Positions 1 to 6,450 of a DNA stretch of 9,240 bases are shown piece after piece. The notes beneath the pieces were generated by a model. It did not search any database and was not told where the DNA came from. It was given only the letters and a program-made list of their open reading frames with translations. Location: assembly GCA_023386865.1 (NCBI GenBank), contig JAEWIV010000365.1, positions 1-9,240 of the forward strand. The letters are read 5' to 3'. Origin of the DNA: Pseudomonadota bacterium. GTDB lineage: Bacteria; Pseudomonadota; Alphaproteobacteria; Reyranellales; Reyranellaceae. The translations under genes were made by a program, and so were the position numbers. Each line of letters opens with the position of its first letter. Position 1 is the first letter of the stretch.

Positions 1-84
1 GTGCGCGACACGCTCGCCCGCCTCGGCGTCGTGGCGCGCCCCGGCAACGTCCGCCTGCCGCCGTTGCCGCCCCTGTGGCGCTGA
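1..84 (+). CDS. 3' end of an unidentified plus-strand gene (partial)
   Basis: Frame 1 is open from the left edge and stops at TGA 82-84, giving 28 codons that end in LPPLPPLWR. The tail is rich in Leu, Pro and Arg and has no motif I can assign to a family. The G/C-rich third positions fit a real coding end, and the stop lies just 26 nt before the convergent end of the hydrolase gene on the other strand. The GTG at position 1 is probably an internal valine and not the start, but this cannot be decided from the window. The function is unknown. Confidence 0.6.
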   Translation: MRDTLARLGVVARPGNVRLPPLPPLWR

Positions 85-110
85 TCTCCTTTGACGGACA
101 GGCACAAGAG

Positions 111-1220
111 CTACGAGCGCTCGCCCAGCAGGGCCATGATCGCCTGCCACATGATCGAGGCATTGCGCAGGTTGACCGCGGTGAACTCGACATGGCCGAT
201 GTCGTCGATCAGGAACAGCGATACCCGGGCGCGTGACGCGGCGGCGGCAAGGTCCTGGCTTTCGCTGTAGGGCACCATCGGATCGGTGCGGCCATGCACC
301 AGGATGAGATGTCCATTGAGTTTGGACAAGTCGTAGAGCGCGAGATTGAGATCGTCGATCGCGCGGCGAATGGCCTCCGGAAGCGCCTGGATCAGCCCGG
401 TCACGGCGTCCGGATCGCGATTCTCGACCAGCGCCAGCACGGCGCGGCCCGACGGCCCCAGCGCGCCGACCTGCCAGGAGATCTCGGCGTTGCGATCGCC
501 AAGGCGTCGCCGCGCGATGTCGTCGAGCAGCGCTGCGTCCGACGGGCTGTCGAGCCGACCGGCATTGGCCATCACGAAGGCCCAGCGCCCGTAGTGATTG
601 GGCGCGACACGGAACTCGCGCGCATCGCCGCGCGGCCGGAAGCTGCCCGTCGTGACGAAACGGATGACGGCCTCGGCATCGCGATAGCCGCCGATGCCGA
701 CGAAGAAGGCCACGCGCGGCGCGAGATCGTCCTCGATGGCGGCAATCATGGCCGGCGCCACGGCATAGGAGATGGCGGCGACGCCGAGCGGCGCTGCCGG
801 CCATTCGCCGCCCAGATAGCGCAGCGCCGCGGCCACCCGGTCGGCGTCGACACGCGACAGTGCCAGCCGCCGCAGCTCCGGCAACTCGGGCACCAGGACG
901 ACAAAACCCGCGCGGGCGAAGGTCCGCGCCAGCGCTTTCAGTCGCGGCTCGTCACGCCCCAGGACGTCGGCGCCCGGCACCAGCACCATGGCCGCACGCG
1001 CGCCGCCTGCCGGCAGGTAGAGGTCGCCCTCCCCGTCCGGCCAGCGCACCGGACGCTCCTGCGGCGCCGACGTCACGTCCTGCCACAGCGTGCGCTCGCC
1101 GCCGGCCGCGATGTCCCACATGATCAGCGTCGCCTGCGTCCAGGCGACCGGCCTGCCGAAGACCAAGGCTGCCGCGGCCGGCAACGCGATGCAGGCGAGC
1201 AGGATCGCGAACCGCCTCAT
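111..1220 (-). CDS. Exported or membrane-anchored alpha/beta hydrolase
   Basis: This 369-aa protein is probably a serine hydrolase of unknown substrate. Residues 1-21 (two Arg, then a hydrophobic Ala/Leu stretch) look like a signal peptide or an N-terminal anchor, so it likely acts in the periplasm or at the inner membrane. Cys10 follows Leu-Leu-Ala, but it is too early for a convincing lipobox. The fold is suggested by an early VLVPGAD strand-turn near 79-85, a nucleophile elbow AISYA with Ser151, Asp313 in HGRTDP and His343 in DIGHVEF. Residues 175-300 form a long insert or lid before the Asp. The elbow lacks both glycines of the usual GxSxG, so activity is less certain than the fold. Its ATG overlaps the stop of the 2H phosphoesterase by 4 nt (ATGA), and no good Shine-Dalgarno is visible, so translation is probably coupled. 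It is the last gene of the operon. Confidence 0.8.
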   Translation of the reverse strand: MRRFAILLACIALPAAAALVFGRPVAWTQATLIMWDIAAGGERTLWQDVTSAPQERPVRWPDGEGDLYLPAGGARAAMVLVPGADVLGRDEPRLKALARTFARAGFVVLVPELPELRRLALSRVDADRVAAALRYLGGEWPAAPLGVAAISYAVAPAMIAAIEDDLAPRVAFFVGIGGYRDAEAVIRFVTTGSFRPRGDAREFRVAPNHYGRWAFVMANAGRLDSPSDAALLDDIARRRLGDRNAEISWQVGALGPSGRAVLALVENRDPDAVTGLIQALPEAIRRAIDDLNLALYDLSKLNGHLILVHGRTDPMVPYSESQDLAAAASRARVSLFLIDDIGHVEFTAVNLRNASIMWQAIMALLGERS

Positions 1221-1723
1221 CGCATGAGGCGCACGCTCGCCAGCGTTTCGAGCCCGTCGTCATGCCGGTGCAACAGCGCCAGTTCCTCGACCCGGCCATG
1301 CATCGGCAAATGCTGGCGCTCGACGATGCGCGCCAGATGTTCGGCCTCCGACGCGTGAGCGAACAGGCCGAGCGTGACGTGCGGCTCGAAGGCCTCGCCG
1401 CCCGCCACCGGGTTGAGCGTCTCATGGAGGTCCGTCAGCTCGGCGGCACCGTCGGCGGGCACGGCGTAGAGATAGGCGGCACGCGACGGCGGCGGCAGGT
1501 CGTGGCGCACCAGCCGCTCCAGCACGAACCAGAAGGGCCTGCGGCCGGCGAGCCCGTCGAGCGCCGTTCGCAACCGGGCCTCCTCCGCCTCTGGCGCGCC
1601 GAACACCAGGGTGAAATGCGGACCGATGAGATCGGCTTCGCGCCGATGGTACTGCGCCCGCAGCCGCCTGAGCGCGGTGTCGTCGGCCTCTGCCAGAACC
1701 GGCCAGGCCACGACATAGAGCAT
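1217..1723 (-). CDS. 2H phosphoesterase (2'-5' RNA ligase / cyclic phosphodiesterase family)
   Basis: The 168-aa protein has the two signature motifs of the 2H phosphoesterase superfamily: HFTL at residues 36-39 and HVTL at 115-118. They lie about 80 residues apart, as expected for the duplicated LigT-like fold. Family members hydrolyse 2',3'-cyclic or related cyclic phosphates on RNA ends or nucleotides. The wording GPHFTL and FEPHVTLGLF resembles the 2_5_RNA_ligase2 subgroup more than classical ThpR, so the exact substrate is open. I start it at ATG 1721-1723 because this ATG shares one base with the TGA of the DUF169 gene (TGATG), a classic coupling arrangement. The longer open frame upstream is only the shadow of DUF169. 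A weak AAGAG lies upstream as a possible ribosome site. It is likely cytoplasmic. Confidence 0.88.
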   Translation of the reverse strand: MLYVVAWPVLAEADDTALRRLRAQYHRREADLIGPHFTLVFGAPEAEEARLRTALDGLAGRRPFWFVLERLVRHDLPPPSRAAYLYAVPADGAAELTDLHETLNPVAGGEAFEPHVTLGLFAHASEAEHLARIVERQHLPMHGRVEELALLHRHDDGLETLASVRLMR

Positions 1724-2550
1724 CAGCCGTAGCTCTTGGCCATCCCGAATGCCGGGTCCATCGCCGCGCCATAGGGCGGGAACGGATAGCGCAGGCCGTT
1801 CTTGCCGAGATGACCCATGCCCTCGATGGCACGCAAGAATTCGTCGGGCGGGCAGGCCATCAGGAGCTCGTCGTCGGCGACGCCGCCGTAACGCCGCTCG
1901 GCATAGCAGGGCAGCGACAGCGAGGTCTGGCGCGTGGCCAGCGCCCTGCCCCAGGAATCGGCACAGGCGCTCTCGCCCGTCACCGTGAAGTCGTAGCGCC
2001 GGTAGCGATGGAACTGCAGGCCGTTGATGAAATAGATCATCTGCCCGGGCGTGCCGTAGAACAGGCAGATGTCGGGCGGGTCGAGCCGGGCGGAGCGCAG
2101 AGGCGACACCACGAGGCCGTTGTACTTGCCGTCGGGCACGCGCGGCATCTGTGCCTGATGCGCGGCCGAGGCCTCCTTGTTGCCGAACCATACGCCGTTC
2201 ATGTGGTCGCCCGACAGGAAGCCCTCGCCGGGATGATTGAGCCCGACCACGCCGCCGCAATTGCCGCCGCGGGTGTTGTCGACCGTGATGCCGAGCGTGA
2301 AGCCGTACCAGCGCGACTGCGTCACCATCTGGCACATGGTGAACTTGAAGCCTTCGGTCGGCTTGCGCACGCCCTGGATCTTGTCCATGTCGGCCGGATT
2401 CTCGAACAGGCGCATGCCGATCGGCTGGGTGCGGATGCGCAGGAGGTCGATCAACTTGGCGCTGGCGTCCGCCAGCATCTTGCCGTCGATCTTCTCCGGC
2501 GGCGTCCATGGGGCGACCTTGTAGCCCGGCGGCAGCGTCTGGACGTTCAT
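1723..2550 (-). CDS. DUF169 family protein
   Basis: The 275-aa protein is recognised as DUF169 from its overall pattern: an N-terminal helix pair, QPIGMRLFE near 42-50, a Gly/Cys segment GGNCGG at 95-100, the block GESACADSWGRAL at 192-204, and PCYAERRYGG with a following DDEL at 214-229. The family has no firmly established biochemical role that I know of. Six cysteines (73, 98, 162, 196, 215, 233) stand out in a cytoplasmic protein and could bind metal or react with substrate; that is inference. No signal peptide or membrane segment is seen. The start is ATG 2548-2550, with a strong GGAGG five bases upstream. A start 13 codons earlier would run into the preceding SDR gene and lacks that site. 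It lies 16 nt after the SDR stop and is coupled to the 2H phosphoesterase. Confidence 0.85.
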   Translation of the reverse strand: MNVQTLPPGYKVAPWTPPEKIDGKMLADASAKLIDLLRIRTQPIGMRLFENPADMDKIQGVRKPTEGFKFTMCQMVTQSRWYGFTLGITVDNTRGGNCGGVVGLNHPGEGFLSGDHMNGVWFGNKEASAAHQAQMPRVPDGKYNGLVVSPLRSARLDPPDICLFYGTPGQMIYFINGLQFHRYRRYDFTVTGESACADSWGRALATRQTSLSLPCYAERRYGGVADDELLMACPPDEFLRAIEGMGHLGKNGLRYPFPPYGAAMDPAFGMAKSYG

Positions 2551-2555
2551 GGTTT

Positions 2556-2560
2556 CCTCC
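2556..2560 (-). promoter_or_regulatory. Ribosome binding site of the DUF169 gene
   Basis: The minus strand reads GGAGG, five bases before ATG 2550. It lies in the 16-nt gap after the SDR stop and decides the DUF169 start over the 13-codon longer frame. It is the strongest ribosome site inside the operon, so DUF169 may be translated well independently of upstream genes. Confidence 0.8.
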
Positions 2561-2566
2561 GTGTGG

Positions 2567-3304
2567 CTAGGTGAGGTTGAGCCCACCATCGGCGATGACG
2601 ATTTCTCCGGTAACGTAGTCGTTGGCGACCAGCGCGGCCACCAGATCGGCGATGTCCTCGGGTTTCGCGGGCCGACGCATCGGCGAGCGTGTGTTCCAGA
2701 GCTCGGTCGCCTCGGGCCAGCCGGCGGTCATCGGCGTCTCGACCAGTCCCGGAGCCACGCAGTTCACGCGAATGGCCGGGCCCAGCGACAGGGCGAGCAA
2801 ACGCGTGACGTGGTGAAGGCCAGCCTTGGCCGCGGCGTAGGGGATCGAGGCCCCCTTGGGCCGCACGCCGGCATGGGTGCCGATATTGACGATGCAGCTT
2901 GGCCGGCCCGCGTCGCCCGCCTTGCGCAAGGCCGCTTCGGCCTCGGCGATCAGCAGGAACGGGGCAATCAGGTTGATGTCGAGCAGGCGCCGCCAGACCG
3001 CGGGCGTGGCGGCCTTCAGGTCGGCGTGCGGAATGCGGGGCGATTCGCCGGCATTGTTGACCAGCACGTCGAGCCGGCCATGGTGCCCGACGACGGCGGC
3101 CACGAGCTCGCGGATCGCCCGCTCGTCGGCGAGATCGGCCTGGTGGTAGCTGGCGCCTGGAAGCTCGTCGGCCATGCGGCGGCCGACATCCGCCGAGCGG
3201 CGCGAATGCAGCGCGATCTTGTAGCCGTCGCGCGCCAGGCGGCGCGCCGTCGCGGCACCGATCCCCGAGGTCGAGCCGGTGATGAGGGCGACGCGCTCAG
3301 ACAC
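2567..3304 (-). CDS. SDR family NAD(P)-dependent oxidoreductase
   Basis: The 245-aa length is normal for a classical short-chain dehydrogenase. The Rossmann glycine motif TGSTSGIG is at 9-16, Asp58 in ADLAD fits the adenine-contact position, NNAG is at 83-86, structural Asn is at 111, and YxxxK is Tyr156/Lys160. The end DGGLNLT is typical of the family. Arg35-Arg36 after the second strand suggest a preference for NADP(H), but this is a guess. The catalytic Ser expected 13 residues before Tyr156 is Thr143 (VNIGTHAG), which is unusual. The substrate is unknown; 3-oxoacyl-ACP reductase-like or sugar/steroid dehydrogenase activity are the usual alternatives. It starts with GTG and overlaps the upstream hydrolase gene by 8 nt, so it is probably translationally coupled; AAGGA lies only 2 nt before the GTG, which is too close to be ideal. 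Confidence 0.92.
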   Translation of the reverse strand: MSERVALITGSTSGIGAATARRLARDGYKIALHSRRSADVGRRMADELPGASYHQADLADERAIRELVAAVVGHHGRLDVLVNNAGESPRIPHADLKAATPAVWRRLLDINLIAPFLLIAEAEAALRKAGDAGRPSCIVNIGTHAGVRPKGASIPYAAAKAGLHHVTRLLALSLGPAIRVNCVAPGLVETPMTAGWPEATELWNTRSPMRRPAKPEDIADLVAALVANDYVTGEIVIADGGLNLT

Positions 3305-4085
3305 TGTCCTTCAGCGCCTCGAGAGTCTCGTCCGGCCGCTCCACCATCATGAAGTGGCCGCTGCCGGGGACGACGACGGTGCGGGATCCGGCGATGGCGG
3401 CCGCCAGCGGCTTGGCCTTGGCCGCCGGAGTCATGAGGTCGCCGTCGCCCAGCACCAGGACGGTCGGGCACTTGATCGACGGCGCGCGCGCCATGGCGTC
3501 CTTGTAGGCATTGCACGCCGCCAGATCGCTGTGGATTACGCCGGGCCGGTTGCCCGCCAGCACGGCAAGCGATTCGCGGCGCAGCCAAAGGCCGGGCGAG
3601 ACCATGCCGCCCTTGTGCAGGGCGTTGCCGATGCCCCAGAAGGTCATCAGCTCCTGGACCTTGAGCGTGTTGGCCTTGGCCGATTCCAGCATCTCCGGAT
3701 GGACCGGCATCTCGGCGGCGACGCCGCACAGCCCGAGCGCCCTCACCTTGTCGGGGAAGCGCGCCGCGGTCTCGACCGCCACCAGCGCCCCCATCGAGTG
3801 ACCGACCAGCGCCGCCCGCGCGAGGCCCGCCGCGTCGATCAGCGCCGCCGTCCAGTCGGCCATGGCGGTGATGTTCTCGAGCGCCGGCCCTTCCGACCAG
3901 CCGTGGCCGGGAAAATCGACCGCAAGGACGCTGCGGCCATGATGGGCGAACCAGCGCGTCTGCAGACGCCAGGTCGTGCGGTCGAAACCCGCGCCGTGCA
4001 GGAAGATGACGGCAGGCTTGGCCGCGTCGAAGTCGGTGCCGCCCGTCGTCGCCGAGACGGCGTGGCCGTTGACCGTGAGCTTCAT
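3297..4085 (-). CDS. Alpha/beta hydrolase (cytoplasmic)
   Basis: This 262-aa enzyme has the full alpha/beta-hydrolase layout: oxyanion HGAG at 30-33, DFPGHGWS at 57-64, the nucleophile elbow GHSMG with Ser97, an acid in LGDGDLMTP (Asp216, or Asp214) and His244 in GSGHFMMVE. No signal peptide is present, so it should be cytoplasmic. The pattern fits the general esterase / C-C hydrolase / haloperoxidase-like group, and the substrate cannot be read from sequence. It is not MetX, despite standing next to metY: it is about 100 residues shorter than MetX and the MetX signature is absent. The ATG at 4083-4085 follows the metY stop by only 2 nt, with GAAGG seven bases upstream inside the metY end. 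The longer open frame upstream is a metY shadow. Confidence 0.92.
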   Translation of the reverse strand: MKLTVNGHAVSATTGGTDFDAAKPAVIFLHGAGFDRTTWRLQTRWFAHHGRSVLAVDFPGHGWSEGPALENITAMADWTAALIDAAGLARAALVGHSMGALVAVETAARFPDKVRALGLCGVAAEMPVHPEMLESAKANTLKVQELMTFWGIGNALHKGGMVSPGLWLRRESLAVLAGNRPGVIHSDLAACNAYKDAMARAPSIKCPTVLVLGDGDLMTPAAKAKPLAAAIAGSRTVVVPGSGHFMMVERPDETLEALKDSV

Positions 4086-4087
4086 GG

Positions 4088-5383
4088 TCAGGCCTTCACC
4101 GCCGCGCGCAGGGACTGGCCGAGATCGTCCAGAAGATCGTCGGGATCCTCCAGGCCGACCGACAGCCGGATCATGCCCTCGCCGATGCCCGCCTCCTTGA
4201 GCGCGGCCGCATCGAGCTGGGCGTGCGTGGTCGAGGCGGGATGGATCACCAGCGACTTGGCGTCGCCGACATTGGCGAGATGCGAGAAGAGTCGCAGGCG
4301 CTCGATGAAGCGCCGGCCCGCCTCGCGCCCGCCCTTGATGTCGAAGCTGAAGATCGAGCCTGTCCCCTTGGGCAGCAGCTTCTGCGCCAGCGCATGGTCG
4401 GGATGGTCGGGCAGCTCGGGCGAGGCGATACGCTCGACGGCGGGGTTGCCCTTGAGGAAACCGATCACCTTGCGCGCATTCTCGACATGCCGCGCCATGC
4501 GCAGCGGCAGGGTCTCCAGCCCCTGCAGCAGGTAGAACGCCGTCTGCGGCGCCATGCATGAGCCGAAGTCGCGTACGCCCTCGGTGCGGGCGCGCATGAT
4601 GAAGGCCTGCACGCCGAATTCCTCGGCGAAGTCGATGCCGTGATAGCCGGCATAGGGCTCGGTGAGCGTCGGGAACTTGCCCGAGCCTTCCCAGTCGAAG
4701 CGGCCGCCGTCGACGATGACGCCGCCGATCGCCACGCCATGACCGCCGATGAACTTGGTCGCCGAGTGGAAGACGATGTCGGCGCCCAGCGTCAGCGGCC
4801 GGCTGAGCATCGGCGAGGCGAAGGTGTTGTCGATCATCAGCGGGATCTTCGCCGCATGGGCGATCTCCGCGATCGCCGGGATGTCGAGAACCTCGCCGCC
4901 GGGATTGCCGATGGTCTCGCCCAGCACCAGCCGCGTCTCCGGCCGGATGGCCTTGGCGAACCCGTCATGGTCGCGCGGATTGACGAATGTCGTGGTGATG
5001 CCGAAGCGCGGCAGGGTCAGGCCCAGCATATTGCGCGTGCCGCCGTAGAGCGAGGTCGAGGCGACGATGTGGCCCCCCGCCCCCATCAGCGTGGCGATGG
5101 CGATGTGCAGCGCCGCCTGGCCGCTCGACACGCCGAGCGCGCCCGCCCCTTCCTCCAGGGCCGCAACGCGTTCCTCGAACACCGCCACCGTCGGATTGGA
5201 GATGCGGCTGTAGATGTGGCCGCCGACCTCGAGGTTGAACAGGCTCGCGGCATGGTCGACGTCGCGGAACACGAAGGACGTCGACTGGTAGATCGGCACG
5301 GCGCGCGCGCCGGTGACGGGATCGGGATGCTGCCCGGCGTGCAGGGCGAGCGTATCGGGCTTCAGGAACTTGGCTTCGACCAC
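4088..5383 (-). CDS. metY: O-acetylhomoserine sulfhydrylase (PLP enzyme)
   Basis: This 431-aa enzyme belongs to the Cys/Met metabolism PLP family. It is predicted to make L-homocysteine from O-acetyl-L-homoserine and sulfide, in cytoplasmic methionine synthesis. Visible landmarks are YSR at 58-60, SSGQAA at 86-91 for phosphate binding, DNTF at 185-188 with the PLP-ring Asp, and SATKF with the Schiff-base Lys210. The insert around 236-260 containing GKFPTLTEPYAGYHG, and QGLETLPLRM further on, separate MetY from the shorter MetB/MetZ type. O-acetylserine use or plain cysteine synthase side activity is possible. The start is GTG 5381-5383 with GAGGA seven bases upstream; no nearby ATG fits. No metX is seen beside it, and no SAM riboswitch is visible in the 24-nt upstream gap, so any control must act on the whole operon. 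Confidence 0.95.
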   Translation of the reverse strand: MVEAKFLKPDTLALHAGQHPDPVTGARAVPIYQSTSFVFRDVDHAASLFNLEVGGHIYSRISNPTVAVFEERVAALEEGAGALGVSSGQAALHIAIATLMGAGGHIVASTSLYGGTRNMLGLTLPRFGITTTFVNPRDHDGFAKAIRPETRLVLGETIGNPGGEVLDIPAIAEIAHAAKIPLMIDNTFASPMLSRPLTLGADIVFHSATKFIGGHGVAIGGVIVDGGRFDWEGSGKFPTLTEPYAGYHGIDFAEEFGVQAFIMRARTEGVRDFGSCMAPQTAFYLLQGLETLPLRMARHVENARKVIGFLKGNPAVERIASPELPDHPDHALAQKLLPKGTGSIFSFDIKGGREAGRRFIERLRLFSHLANVGDAKSLVIHPASTTHAQLDAAALKEAGIGEGMIRLSVGLEDPDDLLDDLGQSLRAAVKA

Positions 5384-5390
5384 GATGCTT

Positions 5391-5395
5391 TCCTC
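5391..5395 (-). promoter_or_regulatory. Ribosome binding site of metY
   Basis: The minus strand reads GAGGA, seven bases before the GTG start at 5383, in the 24-nt gap after bdhA. It supports the GTG as the true start of metY. Confidence 0.7.
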
Positions 5396-5407
5396 AAGGG
5401 GCTTTCC

Positions 5408-6199
5408 CTATTGTGCGGTCCAGCCGCCGTCCGACACCAGGGCGGCGCCCTGCATGTTGGCGGCGGTATCGGAGGCCAGGAACACGGCGAGGCCGGCGAT
5501 CTGCTCGACCGTGGTGAAGCGGACCTGCGGCTGCTTCTCGCCGATCAGCAGATGGCTCGCCTGCTCCAGGCTGATGTTGTCGGCCTTTGCCCTGGTGTCG
5601 ATCTGGGCGAGCGCCAGCGGCGTCGACACGAAGCCGGGGCAGATCGCATTGCAGGTGACGCCGGTGTCGGCGCACTCGATGCCGATGACCTTGGTCAGGC
5701 CGATGAGACCGTGCTTTGCCGCCACATAGGCGACCTTGTGGGTGGAGGCCACGAGGCCGTGCGTGCTGGCGATGTTGATGATGCGCCCCCAGCCCTTCTG
5801 CTTCATCGCCGGCAGGGCGGCGCGAATCGCATGGAACGAGGAACTGAGGTTGACGACGATGATGGCGTCCCACTTTTCCGGCGGAAAGTGCTCGATCCGC
5901 GCCACGTGCTGGATGCCCGCGTTGTTCACCAGGATGTCGATGCCACCCAGCGTCTCCTGGGCAGCCGCCACGAGCCCGGCGATCTCCGCGGGCTGGCTGA
6001 GGTCGGCGCCATGATAGGCAACCTTGACCCCGGACGTGCGACGGATGCCGTCACGCAGCTTGTCGATCGCCGCCGGATCTCCGAGGCCGTTCATCATTAC
6101 GTTGCAGCCTTCGGCCGCGAAGGCTCGGGCGATGGCGAGGCCGATCCCGCTGGTCGACCCTGTGACCAGGGCGACCTTGCCTTCGAGCGGGGAGCTCAC
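5408..6199 (-). CDS. bdhA: 3-hydroxybutyrate dehydrogenase (SDR type)
   Basis: This enzyme interconverts D-3-hydroxybutyrate and acetoacetate with NAD(H), in polyhydroxybutyrate or ketone-body metabolism, in the cytoplasm. The protein is 263 aa, close to the usual 260. It has TGSTSGIG at 13-20, NNAG at 92-95 and the catalytic set Ser145, Tyr158, Lys162. The substrate-binding residues known from the Pseudomonas fragi enzyme (Gln94, His144, Lys152, Gln196) are all matched with a constant offset of three: Gln97 in GIQHVA, His147 in STHGLV, Lys155 and Gln199. This makes the assignment much firmer than a generic SDR call. The start is GTG 6197-6199, overlapping the DUF1192 stop by 4 nt (GTGA), with only a weak ribosome site, so coupling is likely. 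The longer open frame upstream is a shadow of the DUF1192 gene. Confidence 0.96.
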   Translation of the reverse strand: MSSPLEGKVALVTGSTSGIGLAIARAFAAEGCNVMMNGLGDPAAIDKLRDGIRRTSGVKVAYHGADLSQPAEIAGLVAAAQETLGGIDILVNNAGIQHVARIEHFPPEKWDAIIVVNLSSSFHAIRAALPAMKQKGWGRIINIASTHGLVASTHKVAYVAAKHGLIGLTKVIGIECADTGVTCNAICPGFVSTPLALAQIDTRAKADNISLEQASHLLIGEKQPQVRFTTVEQIAGLAVFLASDTAANMQGAALVSDGGWTAQ

Positions 6200-6384
6200 T
6201 TCTTGAAGAACGCGGCGGCCGCGGCGGCGTGGCCCTGCTTGGACTTGATCTTGTCCTCGACGCGGGCGAGCTCCGCCTTGAGCGCGGCGACGTACTCCTT
6301 GAGGTCGTCGATGTTCATGGCATCGAGATTCTTCGGCTGCGGTTTCTTCTGGCGCGGGTCGAGATCGTCGAGTTCGAAGGCCAT
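6196..6384 (-). CDS. DUF1192 family small protein
   Basis: The 62-aa protein matches DUF1192 in length and layout: an acidic N-terminus with DDLDPRQKKP, a short helix NIDDLKEYVAALKAELARVE around 24-43 likely to form a coiled coil, then a Lys-rich segment and an Ala-rich end AAAAAAFFKK. No enzymatic residues or membrane segment are seen, and the function is not established. The start ATG 6382-6384 has GGAG seven bases upstream. It is the first gene of the minus-strand operon and stands divergently from the quinone oxidoreductase gene. As I recall, DUF1192 genes often sit near a quinone oxidoreductase and a DUF1013 gene in Alphaproteobacteria, which agrees with this arrangement. Confidence 0.85.
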   Translation of the reverse strand: MAFELDDLDPRQKKPQPKNLDAMNIDDLKEYVAALKAELARVEDKIKSKQGHAAAAAAFFKK

Positions 6385-6450
6385 GGCATAGCTCCACGGA
6401 AGCGGCTAAGGGAGACCTACCATTGCTCCCACCGCACCGGAAGGCCGACC
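6385..6450. promoter_or_regulatory. Divergent intergenic region between the operon and the quinone oxidoreductase
   Basis: This 66-nt spacer must hold the start signals of both the eight-gene minus-strand operon and the plus-strand oxidoreductase, unless promoters lie inside the opposite genes. I see no convincing -35/-10 pair on either strand. It contains an imperfectly understood inverted repeat, GGGAG at 6410-6414 and CTCCC at 6426-6430 with 11 bases between, which could be an operator half-site pair or chance. Ribosome sites lie at each end: GGAG before the DUF1192 ATG, and GGAAGG before ATG 6451. Confidence 0.5.

Noticed and set aside
85..110. Terminator between the left-edge gene and the operon end
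   Set aside because: I found no stem-loop with a T-run in this 26-nt gap on either strand.
111..1220. Lipoprotein signal with LLAC at residues 7-10
   Set aside because: The hydrophobic part before Cys10 would be only a few residues, and Leu at -2 does not fit a lipobox; the hydrophobic stretch continues to residue 21.
1217..2509. 430-codon minus-strand frame suggesting a fusion protein
   Set aside because: Only the last 168 codons (2H phosphoesterase) look like a protein; the rest is a shadow of DUF169 in another frame, and the TGATG junction gives a clear start at 1723.
3297..4085. Hydrolase beside metY as a homoserine O-acetyltransferase (MetX)
   Set aside because: At 262 aa it is about 100 residues too short and lacks the MetX signature; GHSMG is a generic hydrolase elbow.
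3297..4559. 420-codon frame suggesting an N-terminal extension of the hydrolase
   Set aside because: The extra 158 codons are a shadow of metY. The family start and a GAAGG ribosome site place the hydrolase start at 4085.
4640..6391. Plus-strand open frame of 583 codons antisense to metY, bdhA and DUF1192
   Set aside because: Its translation is Arg/Gly/Asp/His-rich with no domain, and it lies exactly opposite three well-identified genes. High third-position GC removes stops from such antisense frames.
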